In this document: piece by piece, positions 49,820 through 62,057 of the stretch
Layout of the letters: every line of letters starts with the position of its first letter
Numbering within the stretch: position 1 is the first letter of the stretch
Assembly (NCBI GenBank): GCA_013398175.1
Contig: VZRZ01006168.1
Location: forward strand, 671,666 to 735,665
Direction of reading: 5' to 3'
Origin: Climacteris rufus
Lineage: Eukaryota; Chordata; Aves; Passeriformes; Climacteridae
DNA length: 64,000 nucleotides
Program-made: the position numbers and the translations under genes
Notes under the pieces: model-generated
The model's database searches: none
Told to the model about the DNA's origin: nothing
What the model saw: the letters and a program-made list of their open reading frames with translations, nothing else

Positions 49820-50450
49820 GTGAGGCATAAAGGGATGTTACTCAAAATAGACAAATGTGTGCTAACCAATCTCTTGTGCTTGAAGACTAATTTGTATCTC
49901 TGTAATCTCCAGCCACTCTGGCATGGCAAGGTTAAAGAAGTGACCAGTGAGAAACCAGGCTTATATGTAGAAATTCGGCAAAGCCAGCAGACTCTGAGAA
50001 AACTGTCACTAGAGATTGTAGTCAAAGATTTAGAAGTTACACTTGAAGACAAGCCTTATACCAAAGACAGCCTGTATAACATCTTGTGGGGGTGCTTGCA
50101 GGGCTCACCTTTGGCAGATGGCTGATAGACAGGTGCAGATACAATAGGTGAAGGAAAGACAGCACCTGGGAGGACATCTGCCTCAAAGGGTCGTGTTGAA
50201 GAGCAAGAGCACAATCAATGGATTAAGCAGTTACCAGGGGATTACCAAGCATGGTGCTGTGTGAGTGTGACGTGGGGGGAGTAATAATTTCAGTGGATTA
50301 GCTGTAGAAGGGTGTTCAGAAATTTGTGTGTGTCTAGTGCTTCACTGTATCCAGGATCTTTTTTGGGGTGATCCTGAATGTATAGTTCTCAGTCTCACAT
50401 AATTACATCATTAATAAATGAAACGGCTTTAATCCTCCTTTCCTACAACA
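49820..50450 (+). other. Unassigned stretch: 101-codon frame with downstream AATAAA
   Basis: A plus frame runs from 49820 to 50125 and ends in consecutive TGA TAG stops. It is followed by a G-richer segment and an AATAAA at 50413-50418 about 290 bp later. A plausible splice acceptor (CTGTAATCTCCAG) occurs inside the frame near 49912. The product is mostly hydrophilic and matches no family I recognise. Options are a chance frame, a 3' terminal exon, a processed transcript copy or part of an old retroelement. Confidence 0.2.
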
Positions 50451-50889
50451 ATGTGAACTTAGTAGTTTTTCCCTGCTACATGATATACAGTTTTCATCCA
50501 GCCTAAATTCTGTCCAACTAGCCTGGCAGCCATTTGGTCCACATCAACTAATCAGAGGCTTTCTACGCAAACTTGAGTGAGACTTCTAAGCATAGCATCT
50601 CAGCCTTTGAGGATTAAAGGGAAAGGATTATTTCCTAGAGGAATATCAGTGAGGAAAGGAGCATATATGTGCCCACAAAGGATTACAGGGTGGAGGAAAA
50701 AGAAATGAGATGAATTAAAGGTTGTAACAGGAAGGGAAAACAGTACTATGATAACAAAAGAAAAAAATATAAAGGACTTTTTTAAAAGGGGATAAAAAAA
50801 AAGGAGTGCTAATAATTTGTCAATCTTAATGGCTCATTTATTCCTTGCATTAGGCTTTCATAGAATAGTTCTGGATTTGAGAAAAAACA

Positions 50890-50903
50890 ATATATATATA
50901 TAT
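50890..50903 (+). repeat. Short (TA)n
   Basis: Seven TA dinucleotides. Confidence 0.85.
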
Positions 50904-52466
50904 TCAGCCTTTACCAAGACTGTGCAGATTCACCCTGAATGTTGTGTTTCTAGGGACAGCTACACATTTCTTTCTTTTCTGTTCATTGAAGGATTCTATA
51001 GAAGAGGATCAGTTCTTGTCTTCAGAGAAAATTCCAAGCCTATTGGTCCACAGTATCACTGTGATATTTGGTGATATAAATTGGTGTCAGTTTCCTTGAT
51101 CACTGTCGTCAAGACAGAAAATACATGGTTATGTGATGCATTTCACTGGTGATGAAGCACTGCTAACATGACCAGAGTTTTCCTATTTGTGCTATCCCAC
51201 AAACAAAATGCAGCAGGGTAATTATAAATGGTTAATTCTTGGCAGTTTCAACTGTGTAAAACTACACTAAGACAGAACTTACTTTTCAAATTTATGCCAG
51301 TTGAGATCTTGCTTGACTTCATGAGGATGTGTGTCGTGCTAGATAAAGTCCAGTTTCATACATAAAAAGGGTATTTCCTTTGGGATATTTAATTAGGTTG
51401 AATACACCTTGAATTACAATAAAAATTCTAACAGAATGAATTCATTCAGTTGTTTCTAATGTTTTCAGGATTCCATTCTGATCTGTGAAGCCTACATCAA
51501 AACACTCTAGAATTTGGGACTTGTGAGTACAGTTTCGCTTAATTATAGGTAGAATTATGTGTTTGAATTCATATAATATACATCTTGCTAGAAAAAGTTC
51601 TCTCAGAAACTGTGTCTTTATAAGCATTGGAAGGAGTCATGAGGACCATTCAGCAGGTTCCTGAAAAGACTAGTTTAGAATATTTCTTTACAACTGGAAA
51701 TTTATGCACTAGCTTGAGCCAAAATGACAAGAAAGACCCCTGGGATGTTCTTTGGAATATATTTTAATAGCACAGTTACATCAAGCTTTGCATTTAGAAT
51801 AGCACAGTATCATAATGATCACTAAACAAGGCATTTCTCATGCATGCAACATAGCAAATCCCTTTTAGATTGTGTCATGAAAACTAAATTTATTGATGTA
51901 AAAACTTTTGTAAATGTTACATTCCTGCATACATTACATTTTCTTGTATTATTCCTATTACAAAGGGAAGATAAAGAACTGGTTTGAATAAAAGTGATAG
52001 AGTATAAATGAGGAAAACTTAACTAAGGCTGAAGCTCTTTTGATTACCCAGAAACAAGTGATGAAATATTTCACTTAATGCACAATAGATATGACAAGCC
52101 TCTGGTGCCTCTCTCTCCCAAGCAGACAGGGTGAATTTGTATTAGTCAGGGAATTTTATTCATTCATCTTATTTTAAATGCATAGGTCTGGAAAAACAGT
52201 ATCTACAAGTCTTGTGAGGAGCTTTTGTCTGTCTCCTTATTCTTTAATTCTCATGCAGTTTAAATGAGAGCAGTGATGCTCTTATGCAAATTTCACTTAA
52301 TTATATTGCTGTCTTTTGAATCTAATTGGTCATATTCAATTTGTCCAGGGAATTGGTGGCCATTACCAAAAGGGTTAGAGGATAGCTGTTAATTATTTGA
52401 ATTGAGAAGCTGAACTTAATGCCTCATTTCTGCACTAGTGAAGATTTTTTTCTAAAGTGTATGTGT

Positions 52467-52485
52467 ACACACACACACACACACA
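52467..52485 (+). repeat. (CA)n microsatellite
   Basis: About nine CA units. Confidence 0.9.
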
Positions 52486-53024
52486 TGCACCACTGGAGCT
52501 CTCCCCAAACACTACAGATTTCAGTCTTACAGATGCACATTTATTATCAATGGAATCTAAATCTGTGTAATTAGAAGGTGTTTTAATGGAATATATTTAC
52601 TTATTTGACAGGTCTAATAACATTTAATGTTGTAGAAAATACCATTTTCATAAGATCCTATGAATAAAACTGTTTATATAATGATCTTTTCTGTGGTATT
52701 TCCATGGGTGAGTATGTACAGTAAGAAAGTGCCCCTTGTTTTCTTTTCCAGTCTTCAGTTTCTTCAATGAGATCTTATTTTTCAACCCAAAACTTATAAA
52801 ATAAGAAAAATAAACCTGTTACAATCATTCAGGTAGTATTCTTTGCAGTTTGATACAGTGTTTGAAGCAATTAAAACAAAGCATGCTTCTTGCTAATTAC
52901 AGTGTGCACTGTATACTGTTAGCTTATGGGCAAATGCTTTGCTGCACATCAAAGCAGTATTCATTTTTAGACAAGTAGGATAGTCTTACAGATGCACAAG
53001 CATTTTAATTGCAGCTAATTAATT

Positions 53025-53072
53025 TGTCCACGGTCTTATTCACTGTTAATGTCCACACTCTTATTCACTCAC
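53025..53072 (+). repeat. 25-bp imperfect tandem duplication
   Basis: TGTCCACGGTCTTATTCACT... and TGTCCACACTCTTATTCACT... in tandem with a 25-bp period and few differences. Confidence 0.75.
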
Positions 53073-53294
53073 CATATATAATACAACATAATTAAGAGCT
53101 GGATTTTGAAGCCTGGTATTTGTCTAAGTAAATGAACTTCACTGTCAACATATCTTAGTGAAGGGTGTGACTAGACTTTACATAAACTTAGCAAGGGTGT
53201 ATTAAACATTGATCACCTACTGTGCTGAAGCAGATCATGTGCTCATTTAATCTATCGTTGAATTAGCTCTTTATTTTAGGATTAATGTTTTTGA

Positions 53295-53299
53295 GCACT
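53295..53299 (+). repeat. Target-site duplication, left (GCACT)
   Basis: Matches GCACT at 54405-54409 exactly and directly abuts the TG terminus of the solo LTR. Confidence 0.85.
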
Positions 53300-54404
53300 T
53301 GTGGTTTAGCCCTGGCCAAAGGCCAAGGCCCCACAAAAGGCCGCTCCTCCCCCCCTCTACAGTTGGACAGGGGAAGGAATTTGTTACCAAGCTGAGATAA
53401 CAACATTGAGAGGGGGAAAAAAACTAATTAAAGCAAGCTAAAACAGGGTCAAAACTTATAAGTGATAAAGTGAATTTATTACAGAGTTAAAGGAGCAAGC
53501 AAAAAACATCTTTTTAAACACCCTTTCTCTTTTCTCCCCCTTCCAGCAGCAGCCCTCACCACTTCTTCCAGAAGGTAAAGGGAACCCGGGGGCGGGGGGG
53601 TTTGCTCCTAATTACTTCAGTCCTCAGATGTCTTCTTTTCTTGGCAAAATACCTGGAAGGGAGGTTGGGTTTTTTTCTTCCGTCTCTTACCCCTAGTTCG
53701 CAGATATTCTCTCTGTCTCTTGACACTGTGGCAGGTTCGCAGAACTTGGCAGGCAGCCTGCCCAGACCTGCTGCCGCTTTTATTTCCTCCCAGGTCAGGC
53801 TGATCCAAACTTAGGGAAAGGGTGACACATGGCTTCTTTAACTTAATGACTCCTTCAGTCCAATCCCCAGGAGCAGAAGCCTCATTATCTGTGTCAATTC
53901 CTCACCAGACCAAAGTCCTTGTTCTAGAAGTTCACCCCCTCCTGCCCCATCATGGGGTGGATCTCAGCTCCATCATGGACCCTCGGGGTACAGGAAAACA
54001 CTGTATTTGGTACAGTCCCTTACCACAGGCCATGGAGATGTTTCAGCTCCCAGGATTAAAGGACCTCCTCCTCCCTCCTTCCTCTTCTTGGCCGGTTTTG
54101 CTGGTGTTCATATCTGTTGTTTTTTCTACATGCTGTACTCCTTATTTCCCTGCCTATCTAAAACTACATGACTACATTGCTATAACTACATGGTGCGCAC
54201 ATGCCTACTTCCCAGTTTGCTTCTTAAATATGTTGCCACAGAGGCGTTACCTTCCTTCCTAATTGGCCCAGCAGTGGCTAACAGCCCATCCATCAGAGAT
54301 AGGCCCTGGCTGGACAGCTGTGGAAGCTTCTGGCAGCTCTTTACAGGAACCATCTTTTGGCCCCTACCACACCCAAAAAGCTAGACCCCCCTCAAGCTAC
54401 CACA
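53300..54404 (-). mobile_element. Complete solo ERV LTR, 1105 bp
   Basis: The unit starts TGTGGTTTAGCCC and ends CAAGCTACCACA on the plus strand, with short imperfect inverted termini, and is flanked by identical 5-bp duplications GCACT. In minus sense it begins TGTGGTAGCTTGAGG, has a TATTTAA promoter-like box at 54224-54230, AATAAA at 53779-53784 and again at 53475-53480, and ends GGGCTAAACCACA. The second signal fits the usual place nearer the U5 end. No internal retroviral sequence is present, so recombination between two LTRs removed the provirus. The 5-bp duplication suits ERVL-like elements, but the class was not verified. A plus frame of 146 codons (53822-54262) inside it is antisense and spurious. 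Confidence 0.88.
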
Positions 54405-54409
54405 GCACT
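54405..54409 (+). repeat. Target-site duplication, right (GCACT)
   Basis: Perfect partner of 53295-53299. Confidence 0.85.
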
Positions 54410-56029
54410 TGAATACAAATTCTACTGTAACTAAACCACTTGTAACTTTAGTTTAAATGGAAAACCTGTCAGCAATAATCTATCATTACAATCCTAACAT
54501 CTAGAAATATATTTTTCTGTAACATTTCCACATGTGTATATTTTGTATGCAATTTCAAAAGTGTACAATATTATGAATGAAAAGTGCACAATACTACGAA
54601 TCAAAGTGCAACAAAATACTTTGGGACAGGATTGAAAGATCCCATTTTTAAGAATCAGGACTGGACAAGACCTTGCGGGGCACACTGAAGGTTTGTCAAA
54701 ATAAAACACAGAAATCTTTTTTCAGTTTACTGACTCAGTGATTATGAAGTATACATTAAAAGTTATCTTCATAATAAACTGCCATGGGACTGAGCCTGGG
54801 GATATTCAGTCACATTTCACCATGTTATCTCCAAATACATGCTGCTTCTCCCGGTCTCCAAAGCCAGGACATTAATCGTTAAAATCATCCCAGTGTCAGA
54901 AGTCTCCATCCAAACTTGAATCTGGGAATCTGTCTCCCTATTCCCGTCCTTTCCTTCCTCCCCATCCCTTTACCTGCATTTTAGAGCACACACTGCTGTT
55001 TCCCTGACCTTGAGTGGACTGCCACACGGCACAACTGAGCTGGGTGATGCTGGAAGGTCAGCATACTCTTGACCTGCTTAGAATAGAGTAACTAAACAAA
55101 TATGAAGTATTCCTGCAATAAGTTGCTGGATAGATCTGAAATACCTTCTGTGAGCTTTGAAATATTGTCTATTATAGACTGATTTTCCAAATTTTTCACA
55201 TGATCATACCACAAGGTTGCATATTCATGTCCTGGAGCTACTGCTTTCTTAATAACTTTCAAATTTATTGCTCAAATCTAACCAATGAGATAGAGGTTAC
55301 AAGGATGCTAAATAATAATAATAATAATAATAGAATATACATTTACTGATGTGCCTAATTAAGAAATATGCTAATAATCTCACACAGGCCTATGAGACTC
55401 TACAAAGAAGGAGTTTTCAGTGGTATGGACTTTTCTCAGTTCTTCTCTCAGAATTATTTTTATTTACCACTCAGGGAGGAAGAAATAAAAAACAAAAAGC
55501 AACATAAGGCTTAAAACTTTTCTTATATGGTATTGTAGCTGTAGATTTAAAGCATCCAATTGGACACCTTCTAAAAGAATGTATTAAACCAGCACTTCGA
55601 GAACCAAAGAGCTTTACAATCTTTTATACCTTCTTGACAGTGGCCTTAAACAAAGAATGAGAATCAATGGACTCAAGGAACTAATGGACCTGTCAGTTCT
55701 CTGAACGTCTCTAAGAACCGTGATCTAGACAAGTGACCAAAGATAATGAAAGGAGAGAAAAACACTGGCACCAGAGAAAGGAGCCTGAAATCTCTTCTGA
55801 AGTATTTCAACTTTTTTTTTCCTTTCTCCTTTTCTACTGTGTTGTTTTTCTGCCTTTGTCTCTTGACTATTTGTTGTAATTTACTTCAAATTACTAAACT
55901 ATTTACCACAATTAACACAGGTTCCTACAGTTAAATTGTGAAAGGATCATGTATTTTTGTTTCTTAAGCACTCAAATAAAGGAACCACATTTTTAAGTTG
56001 AAGTGCATTGTGATTATAGTACTTGTTCT
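54410..56029. other. Non-genic AT-rich DNA
   Basis: No element recognised. A (AAT)n microsatellite lies at 55311-55332. Confidence 0.6.
55311..55332 (+). repeat. (AAT)n microsatellite
   Basis: About seven perfect AAT units. Confidence 0.93.
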
Positions 56030-56570
56030 GTTTTAAATGGGCAGCTCAGCCCCATGCAGACACTTACTGAGTTCCCCTCAGTGGGCTGAGGGAGAGAATC
56101 AAATGAGTAAAAGTGTGAAAACATGTGAGATGAGATAAAGATAGTTTACTGGGGAAAGCAAAACTGTGCTCACAAGCAAAACAAAACAAGGAATTCATTC
56201 AGCACTTCCCACAGGCAGGCAGGTGTTCAGCCATCCCCAGGAAAGCAGGGCTCCGTAACGCGTAACAGTTACTGGAAGACAAACACCTCCACTCCAAATG
56301 TCCTCCCCTTCCATGATCTTCCCCCAAGTTATACGCTGAGCATGACATCATATGACCTGGAATATCCCTTGGGGTATTTGGAGTCAGCTCTCCTGCCTGT
56401 GTCCCCTTCCAACTCCTTGCGCAACCCCAGCCTCCTCGTGAGGAACAAAAAAGGCCCTTACACTGTGTAAGCACTGTCCAGCAATAGCTAAAACACTAAT
56501 GTCTTATCACCAATGTTTTAGTCACAAATCCAAAACATAGCACCATGCAAACTGCTGTGAAGAAATCCTT
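56030..56570 (-). mobile_element. Old ERV LTR of a widespread avian type, reverse orientation
   Basis: The plus strand carries GGCAGCTCAGCCCCATGCAG, GGGAGAGAATC, AACAAGGAATTCATTCAGCA, GCAGGCAGGTGTTCAGCCAT, AGGGCTCCGTAACGCGTAAC, GAGCATGACATCATATGACC, TGGAATATCCCTTGGGG and ACACTGTGTAAGCACTG in the order of a very common avian LTR read backwards. In minus sense it has U3 with a CRE-like TGATGTCA at 56343-56350, then a decayed TATA (GTATAAC, 56328-56334), then R-U5. Both outer termini are worn, and no target-site duplication was found. CpG decay at the CRE and the broken TATA suggest an inactive promoter. Confidence 0.85.
56343..56350 (-). promoter_or_regulatory. Decayed CRE in LTR U3
   Basis: TGATGTCA in minus sense; the remembered LTR form has the perfect palindrome TGACGTCA. 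The single change is a CpG transition. Confidence 0.5.
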
Positions 56571-59077
56571 GAAATTTTTAAAGACGGAATGAAGTACAGG
56601 CTTTCTGGCACTTAGGCTCTAACGTCAAACATACTTTTGTCTACAGACAGAGGAGTGTAATTGTGTTCTCATTCTCTGCTCAGAGTATTTTCTTGAAACA
56701 TCAAAACAATGCTTGCCTTATAAATAACAATGAAACTATGAGAAGAAAGCTTTTTGAAGAAAATCTACAATTTACACATTTTCTTGGATAGAATTAACTT
56801 TCTCTCTAGTATTGGAATTTCATCATTGTCACATCTTTGTTACTTGCCCTAGCGAATGCTTTAATGGTGCACTTGCACCGTGGCCTCTGAAAGCCATTCC
56901 TTAAAGTATACAGTACTTCAGGCAAAAAAAAATTGGCATTTTCTGCACTCCAGCTAGATGCTAGTAAAAGAAAGAAACCCAAACAACAAAAAGAGTGCTT
57001 CTATCTCAAAACAAAAAAATCAGCAAAGAAAAATCCTGTCAAGATACAGAAATGTGCTCTTTGCCCCTTTTTTTTCCACTACACCTGTTACAAATCTTTC
57101 TTTGTCTCTGACATTCATTCTGAACTCCACTGTAATTATTCCAATCATTAGCAGTGAAGTGCAGCTAAAACATTTTCTTGATTAGATCCAGAATTTCTCA
57201 ACATTAGTTCTTCAAACATACAAATAGATTACTGTTATTTCTACTCTGATACTCTGTGCATGTTAGAACTTTTGAGAAAAAACCCAAACCCTTCTCTTCT
57301 GTTTCAAAAAGTGACCTATTCTGAGCTACATGCAAAAAAAACCTTATTTAATTTAAATAACCCATCACAGATCCTGACTGTATCAAATCAGACAGGAAAT
57401 GACAGCATCAGGATATTATTCTTATTGATGGCTGATCTATACAGTGGTATTTACTCATTTCAGGCAAGAAGATGAACACAGAGTAATAGTAAAGGAATAG
57501 GAAAATGGAAAATTAATAGATGCATGGGGAGCACATGTAACTGAAAGCAAGAAACTGATATATTTTCACCCGCCCTAGAAAGGATCTGTGGAAAAACAGA
57601 AATGGAGGTAGGATATGAAACAGACTTGTCATTCCAAAGAGAAATACCAAATAGAAGTTTTCCACATAGAATGAGAGGTTAGAAGTAATAAGGGAAAGTA
57701 TAATTACAGTGCCAGCAAAGAAAGGAGGGGCAAGGGGAGTGATGGATTAAGATAAAAGAAGAAAACCAGAAAGAAGACTAAATAAGAAGAAATACATAAA
57801 TAGAGAAGATCAGAACGCAACATGCAAATGCCAAGGACAAAAAGCTAACTGGGAGATAGAAGTGGAACTACAAAGAAAATAATGGGCAAATAAGAACTAG
57901 TAAGAAGAATATATTTTGAAAGATAACTAGATAAAAATAATAGATCTTAAAAAAAAGAGAAGTATGGAAAAGAAGAAAGAGAAGTATGGAAAAGAATAAA
58001 ATACTTTTTACCAAAGTGAAGGGATGCAAATATTCCACGTGCCGCTCAGCTGCTCTCACAACCCAATGTAACAATATTCAGACAACAGTATTTAGGGTAA
58101 AGGAGAAAACTGGAGACAAACATCCAAACACCATTGAAACAAAAGGTGATGCATGTGAATATCCATCTGAGTGATGTAGCTCTTGGCAATTTCCTCCTCT
58201 GCCAGGTGTTGATTCAACAGTAGTGAACGAAAGAAAATGGGAAGTAAGTGCGAGTCATAGCTAGAAATGTATTCTTATTTCTCTTCAGATATGTGATTCA
58301 CAGTTCTTAAAACTCCAGGGGAACTGAAAATTTTCCTCCTCATAAAGGTTTGGGTTATAGCAATGACTTCAATGTAAAGGGCATCTGTCAGCCAAAGTCG
58401 TTTCATCTTAAGGGAAATCTGAGAATGTAGTTACCCTACAGGTAGAGGGAATAGAGCAGACCAATGCCATACCAATTACACTGTTTCTCAGAGGGATCCG
58501 TTACAAGCACTCAAACTCCTTCAATTCTACTTCATAAAGGCAGCCTGTGTCAAAAGCTGAAAGCCACTAGTTGAATTCTAAGCTGCAGATCTTCACTCTC
58601 AAGGATTTGGAGGAGTGGAATATGTCTGATGCCTCCCATAATGATGAAGAACCTTCTTTGAAATGTTACCAATCATGCTGCGTGTCCCTCATTTCTCTAT
58701 TTGTACACAATTCATACACAGGTAACGATAGATAAAATATGCAGGGATAAACAGCTATAGTACTGGTTTTCACTTTGGTTTTTTTTCCACAAAAAGAAAT
58801 GAAAATATTTTTATACTTTACTTGGAATTTAAATTGCTCTCTTTTTTTCCCCTCCTTGGGCTGTGCTCATTAATAACGATAACTATCTGTTAAAAATCAG
58901 GTCTTTATAATCGTTCACATATCCCTGTTGCTCAACTGTTGGTGAAGTACCATTGGGAACTTTATGTGGGATATAAATCTGTCCTTGAAGGGAGGAAGAA
59001 TGTACTCTGAGGTAGGTGGCAAGATCTTTGTTCTGTCCTTACACAACTAGGGAAGCGGGAGAGGTCACACTACAACA
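56571..59077. other. Non-genic AT-rich DNA
   Basis: No exon or transposable element recognised. Sequence between about 57590 and 58000 is strongly purine-rich on the plus strand and includes a 22-bp duplication. Confidence 0.6.
57957..57996 (+). repeat. 22-bp-period duplication
   Basis: Two copies of GAGAAGTATGGAAAAGAA, 22 bp apart, in purine-rich DNA. Confidence 0.85.
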
Positions 59078-59645
59078 AAATAATCTAGGCTGGAGGGGAC
59101 ATCTGGATGTCATTTTGTCCATTCCCTATACAAAGCAGGACCAACTTCAAAGTTCAATTCAGTTTCTAAGGGCTTTGTCAAGTTACTCGCTAAAGATGGA
59201 GACTCCACAGCCTTGGACAACCTGTTTTACAGCTTAACCATTCTCTTGGAGAATACATTTTTTTCTGCCTTGAGTTAGATGTTGTCTTGCTACAGCTTGT
59301 GCCCACTGTGTCTTGTCATTTTACCATACATCTCTGAGCCAAGGTTGTCTACATCTCTTCTATAACATCTACTTCAAGAGACAAAGACAGCAGTCAGCTC
59401 TTCCTTCAGCCTTGTCTGTTTCAGACTGAAAAGAATCAGTCCTCTCAGACTATTTGTGCATCATATGCTCACCTAAGTGTCTTGGTAACCCTCTGTTGGA
59501 CCTGCTTCAATGTTGATCTTGTTTGGGGAGCTCAGAAGTGGACACAGAACTCCCTGTGTTGTCTCACCAGTGCTGAATAAACAGGCAATCATTCTGTATA
59601 GGCTCTGACCACCTGCCTCACTGACATACTAACTCTCCATTGGAG
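59078..59645 (-). mobile_element. CR1 LINE, older subfamily, reverse orientation
   Basis: Plus-strand blocks GGCTGGAGGGGACATCTGGA, AAAGCAGGACCAACTTCAAA, GGGCTTTGTCAAG, GGAGACTCCACAGCC, GGAGCTCAGAAGTGGACACA and GTCTCACCAGTGCTGAATAA are antisense CR1 in the correct order. The 'GCAGGACCAA...GGGCTTTGTCAAG' wording points to an older CR1 subfamily than the copy at 62058-62810. Both ends are truncated, there is no ATTCTATG tail, and no reading frame remains. Confidence 0.85.
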
Positions 59646-62057
59646 CAGGATGATGTGGATATGCACCTTTTCCCTCCAGAAAAGGGAAAAGGTTTTTTCC
59701 CTGCAAAAACAATGATGATGAAAGAGAACAGTGTTACATCAACCTTGCATCAACAAAGAAGAACAAAATCAAGGAGGACCTTCCCCAGCATTTAGGCCCA
59801 GGAACATAAAGCAGGAAAAGGCATCACCATTGGCTAAAACAAGGTTATCTCTTTTATGGCTCATGAACAATTGTTCTAAGTGTAAAATTTAAGGAAGGTT
59901 GATTTACTGCAGTTTTCCAAATATCAAAAAATTTCATACAATGAGGAAAAACCATAATTTTCTGCAGAAAATAGGTTTTCTCATAATTTCCTCTACTATA
60001 ATTAAAAATTAATGTCAGGATATATTATGTAATTCTGCTAAAGCTTGGTTCCTGAATTTGAGGCTCATCTGAAAAAGGATGGAAACGATGCAAGAGCTAA
60101 AAGAGGAGAGAGCAAGGATGTCTTCAACAGGGGCACAAGGGACTAAGTGCAGAGAATATAACTCCTGAAGATGCCATCTTATGCCAACCCAAGTTCTCCA
60201 ATGGGCCTTGCAATTATGTTCCCTTACTAAGTGCTGACCCTTAAGCAGGTGCCCTTGTTCAGTCCAGAACCTGTCCTCATCTGCTGTCAAACTGTGTTGC
60301 TGCCTGGAACCTGTCAGCATAGCAAAGCTAATGTTCATAGATATCACAGATATTCCTCTCTCTCCACCAAATTTAGCTTCTGCTCTTTATGGCATCTACC
60401 ATCTTTTGCCTCATCAAGAGAGAGACGCCTTCATCAGCATACTTCTTCACTAATTGAAAGTCTAGATTAACGCCAAGTAATACAATTATTTACCAGGAAA
60501 GCTGCAGGGAACACTTCCTTTTTTATGTTTTGTTTGTATTTCGTGTGAGAAAGAAAGGAGACCTGTAACAGAGAACAGAAATCAATGAGCACCTGAGGCA
60601 CCACTCTAAATTGGTTGCAAATTGATAGAATAAGAATTAAGAGGATGCAGTAATGCAAATATTTAAACAGAGTAACCTGCCATTATCTATAAGGAACTTT
60701 GTTCTCAGGTGGTGTTGTTCTTAGCTCTACATATCAACTCTATGTACTTTGTTAACTCTGAGCAACAGAAAAAACTAAAATCTGTTCCTTTGTTATAGAC
60801 AGAGGGTATTGACTAAAGCTGCCTGAAAGAAAAATAGTTTTAATACACCACACCAAGGAAGAGAGCCTATTTTCCATATTTTTTTTTAAGCAAACACAGT
60901 TTAAAATTTATTCTTGGTATGATTTGTTTACTTCTCTTCTCCATCCAAAAAAACCCCATAGAGGTTTACTTATCAAAAAACAGTTTACGCTAAACAATTG
61001 ATAACAGTCACAATTAAATTTAACCTGCAATTTGAAGTAATTCAAATTATGCCCCAAAGCTCTGTGGCACATTCACTGCTGCTCCATTAAGTCTCACTCC
61101 TCATCAAACCTTGAAGTTTTGCATTCCCCTTGGACTGCATTTTCTTTTCTATCTTTTAATGCTATAAACACTTCCAACAGTACAAAAGTAAATAATTTGT
61201 TCATTAACAAGTTTCCCCTGAATATCAACTTTGTTTGTTTATTTCTCTTGTAACTTGCCAAAGCAGGATTTTTATTGTCTTTGTTAAAATGTATTTACCT
61301 TGCAAATATTCAAAATCAGTTTTGTTATTCCATTTTCTTTTGTCATTCTTACATGGAAGTACTTGTTGAATAATATGAATGCAATTTCCATAATGAAAAT
61401 ATAAAGACAAATTATGTGTAATTTGTTAAACATATGCAATATGGCAGTATCCTGCTGACACCATTGCACAGATGTAGAAGCAGTTTAATTATCAAGATAT
61501 TATTCTCTCTGTAAAATATTGAGAGCTGCTGAGAAGCAAGACATACACAACACTTGAGCTTGGCTCTTTCATTTCTGTTTCACCTTCATAAATATCACAT
61601 GTATTTAAAGATAATGAACATGGGAGACAAACAAAACAAACCTACTCAACCCTTTGCCAGTATGACTCTGTTCAATCATGGTGTTAATTTTGGGTAATTA
61701 AAGTTTTAATGGTCTTCAGAAACATTATAAGTAAAAAAATCTCAATTCCTATTTATCAGTTACAATCTCATCAAAAATTAAATTCCAGATCAAGTTATAA
61801 TCTCAATGGAAACATTTCTTTTCATTAAAGAGCACATATGAAGTTCAGGAACTATATTCCTGTCAAAGTGAAAACACACTTGTACATTGATGAAGCTGGA
61901 CTTCAAGGACCAGATCCTAACAATGAAATCATAAACCACACTACTTGTGACTTACCCAAATATTCTGCAAAGCAGGAGGGAAGTGGTGCAAATTGTTTAC
62001 CTACAGATTATATTCATTCAGAGATGTTGGCAGCCTAACACTCCTGAGAATAAAATA
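59646..62057. other. Non-genic AT-rich DNA
   Basis: Nothing recognised. The minus frame of 110 codons at 60015-60347 shows no motif. Confidence 0.6.

Larger units (their letters stand above)
47033..53299. other. Non-genic AT-rich DNA (6.3 kb) with simple repeats
   Basis: No definite element. It contains a (CAAA)n at 48751-48771, a T/G-rich tract at 49428-49488, a short (TA)n at 50890-50903, a (CA)n at 52467-52485, and an unassigned stretch at 49820-50450 with a 101-codon frame and downstream AATAAA. The part from 52.2 to 53.1 kb is the best candidate in the window for conserved non-coding sequence, by motif content only. Confidence 0.55.

Noticed and set aside
53822..54262. 146-codon plus-strand ORF
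   Set aside because: Lies wholly in the solo LTR and antisense to its inferred direction.
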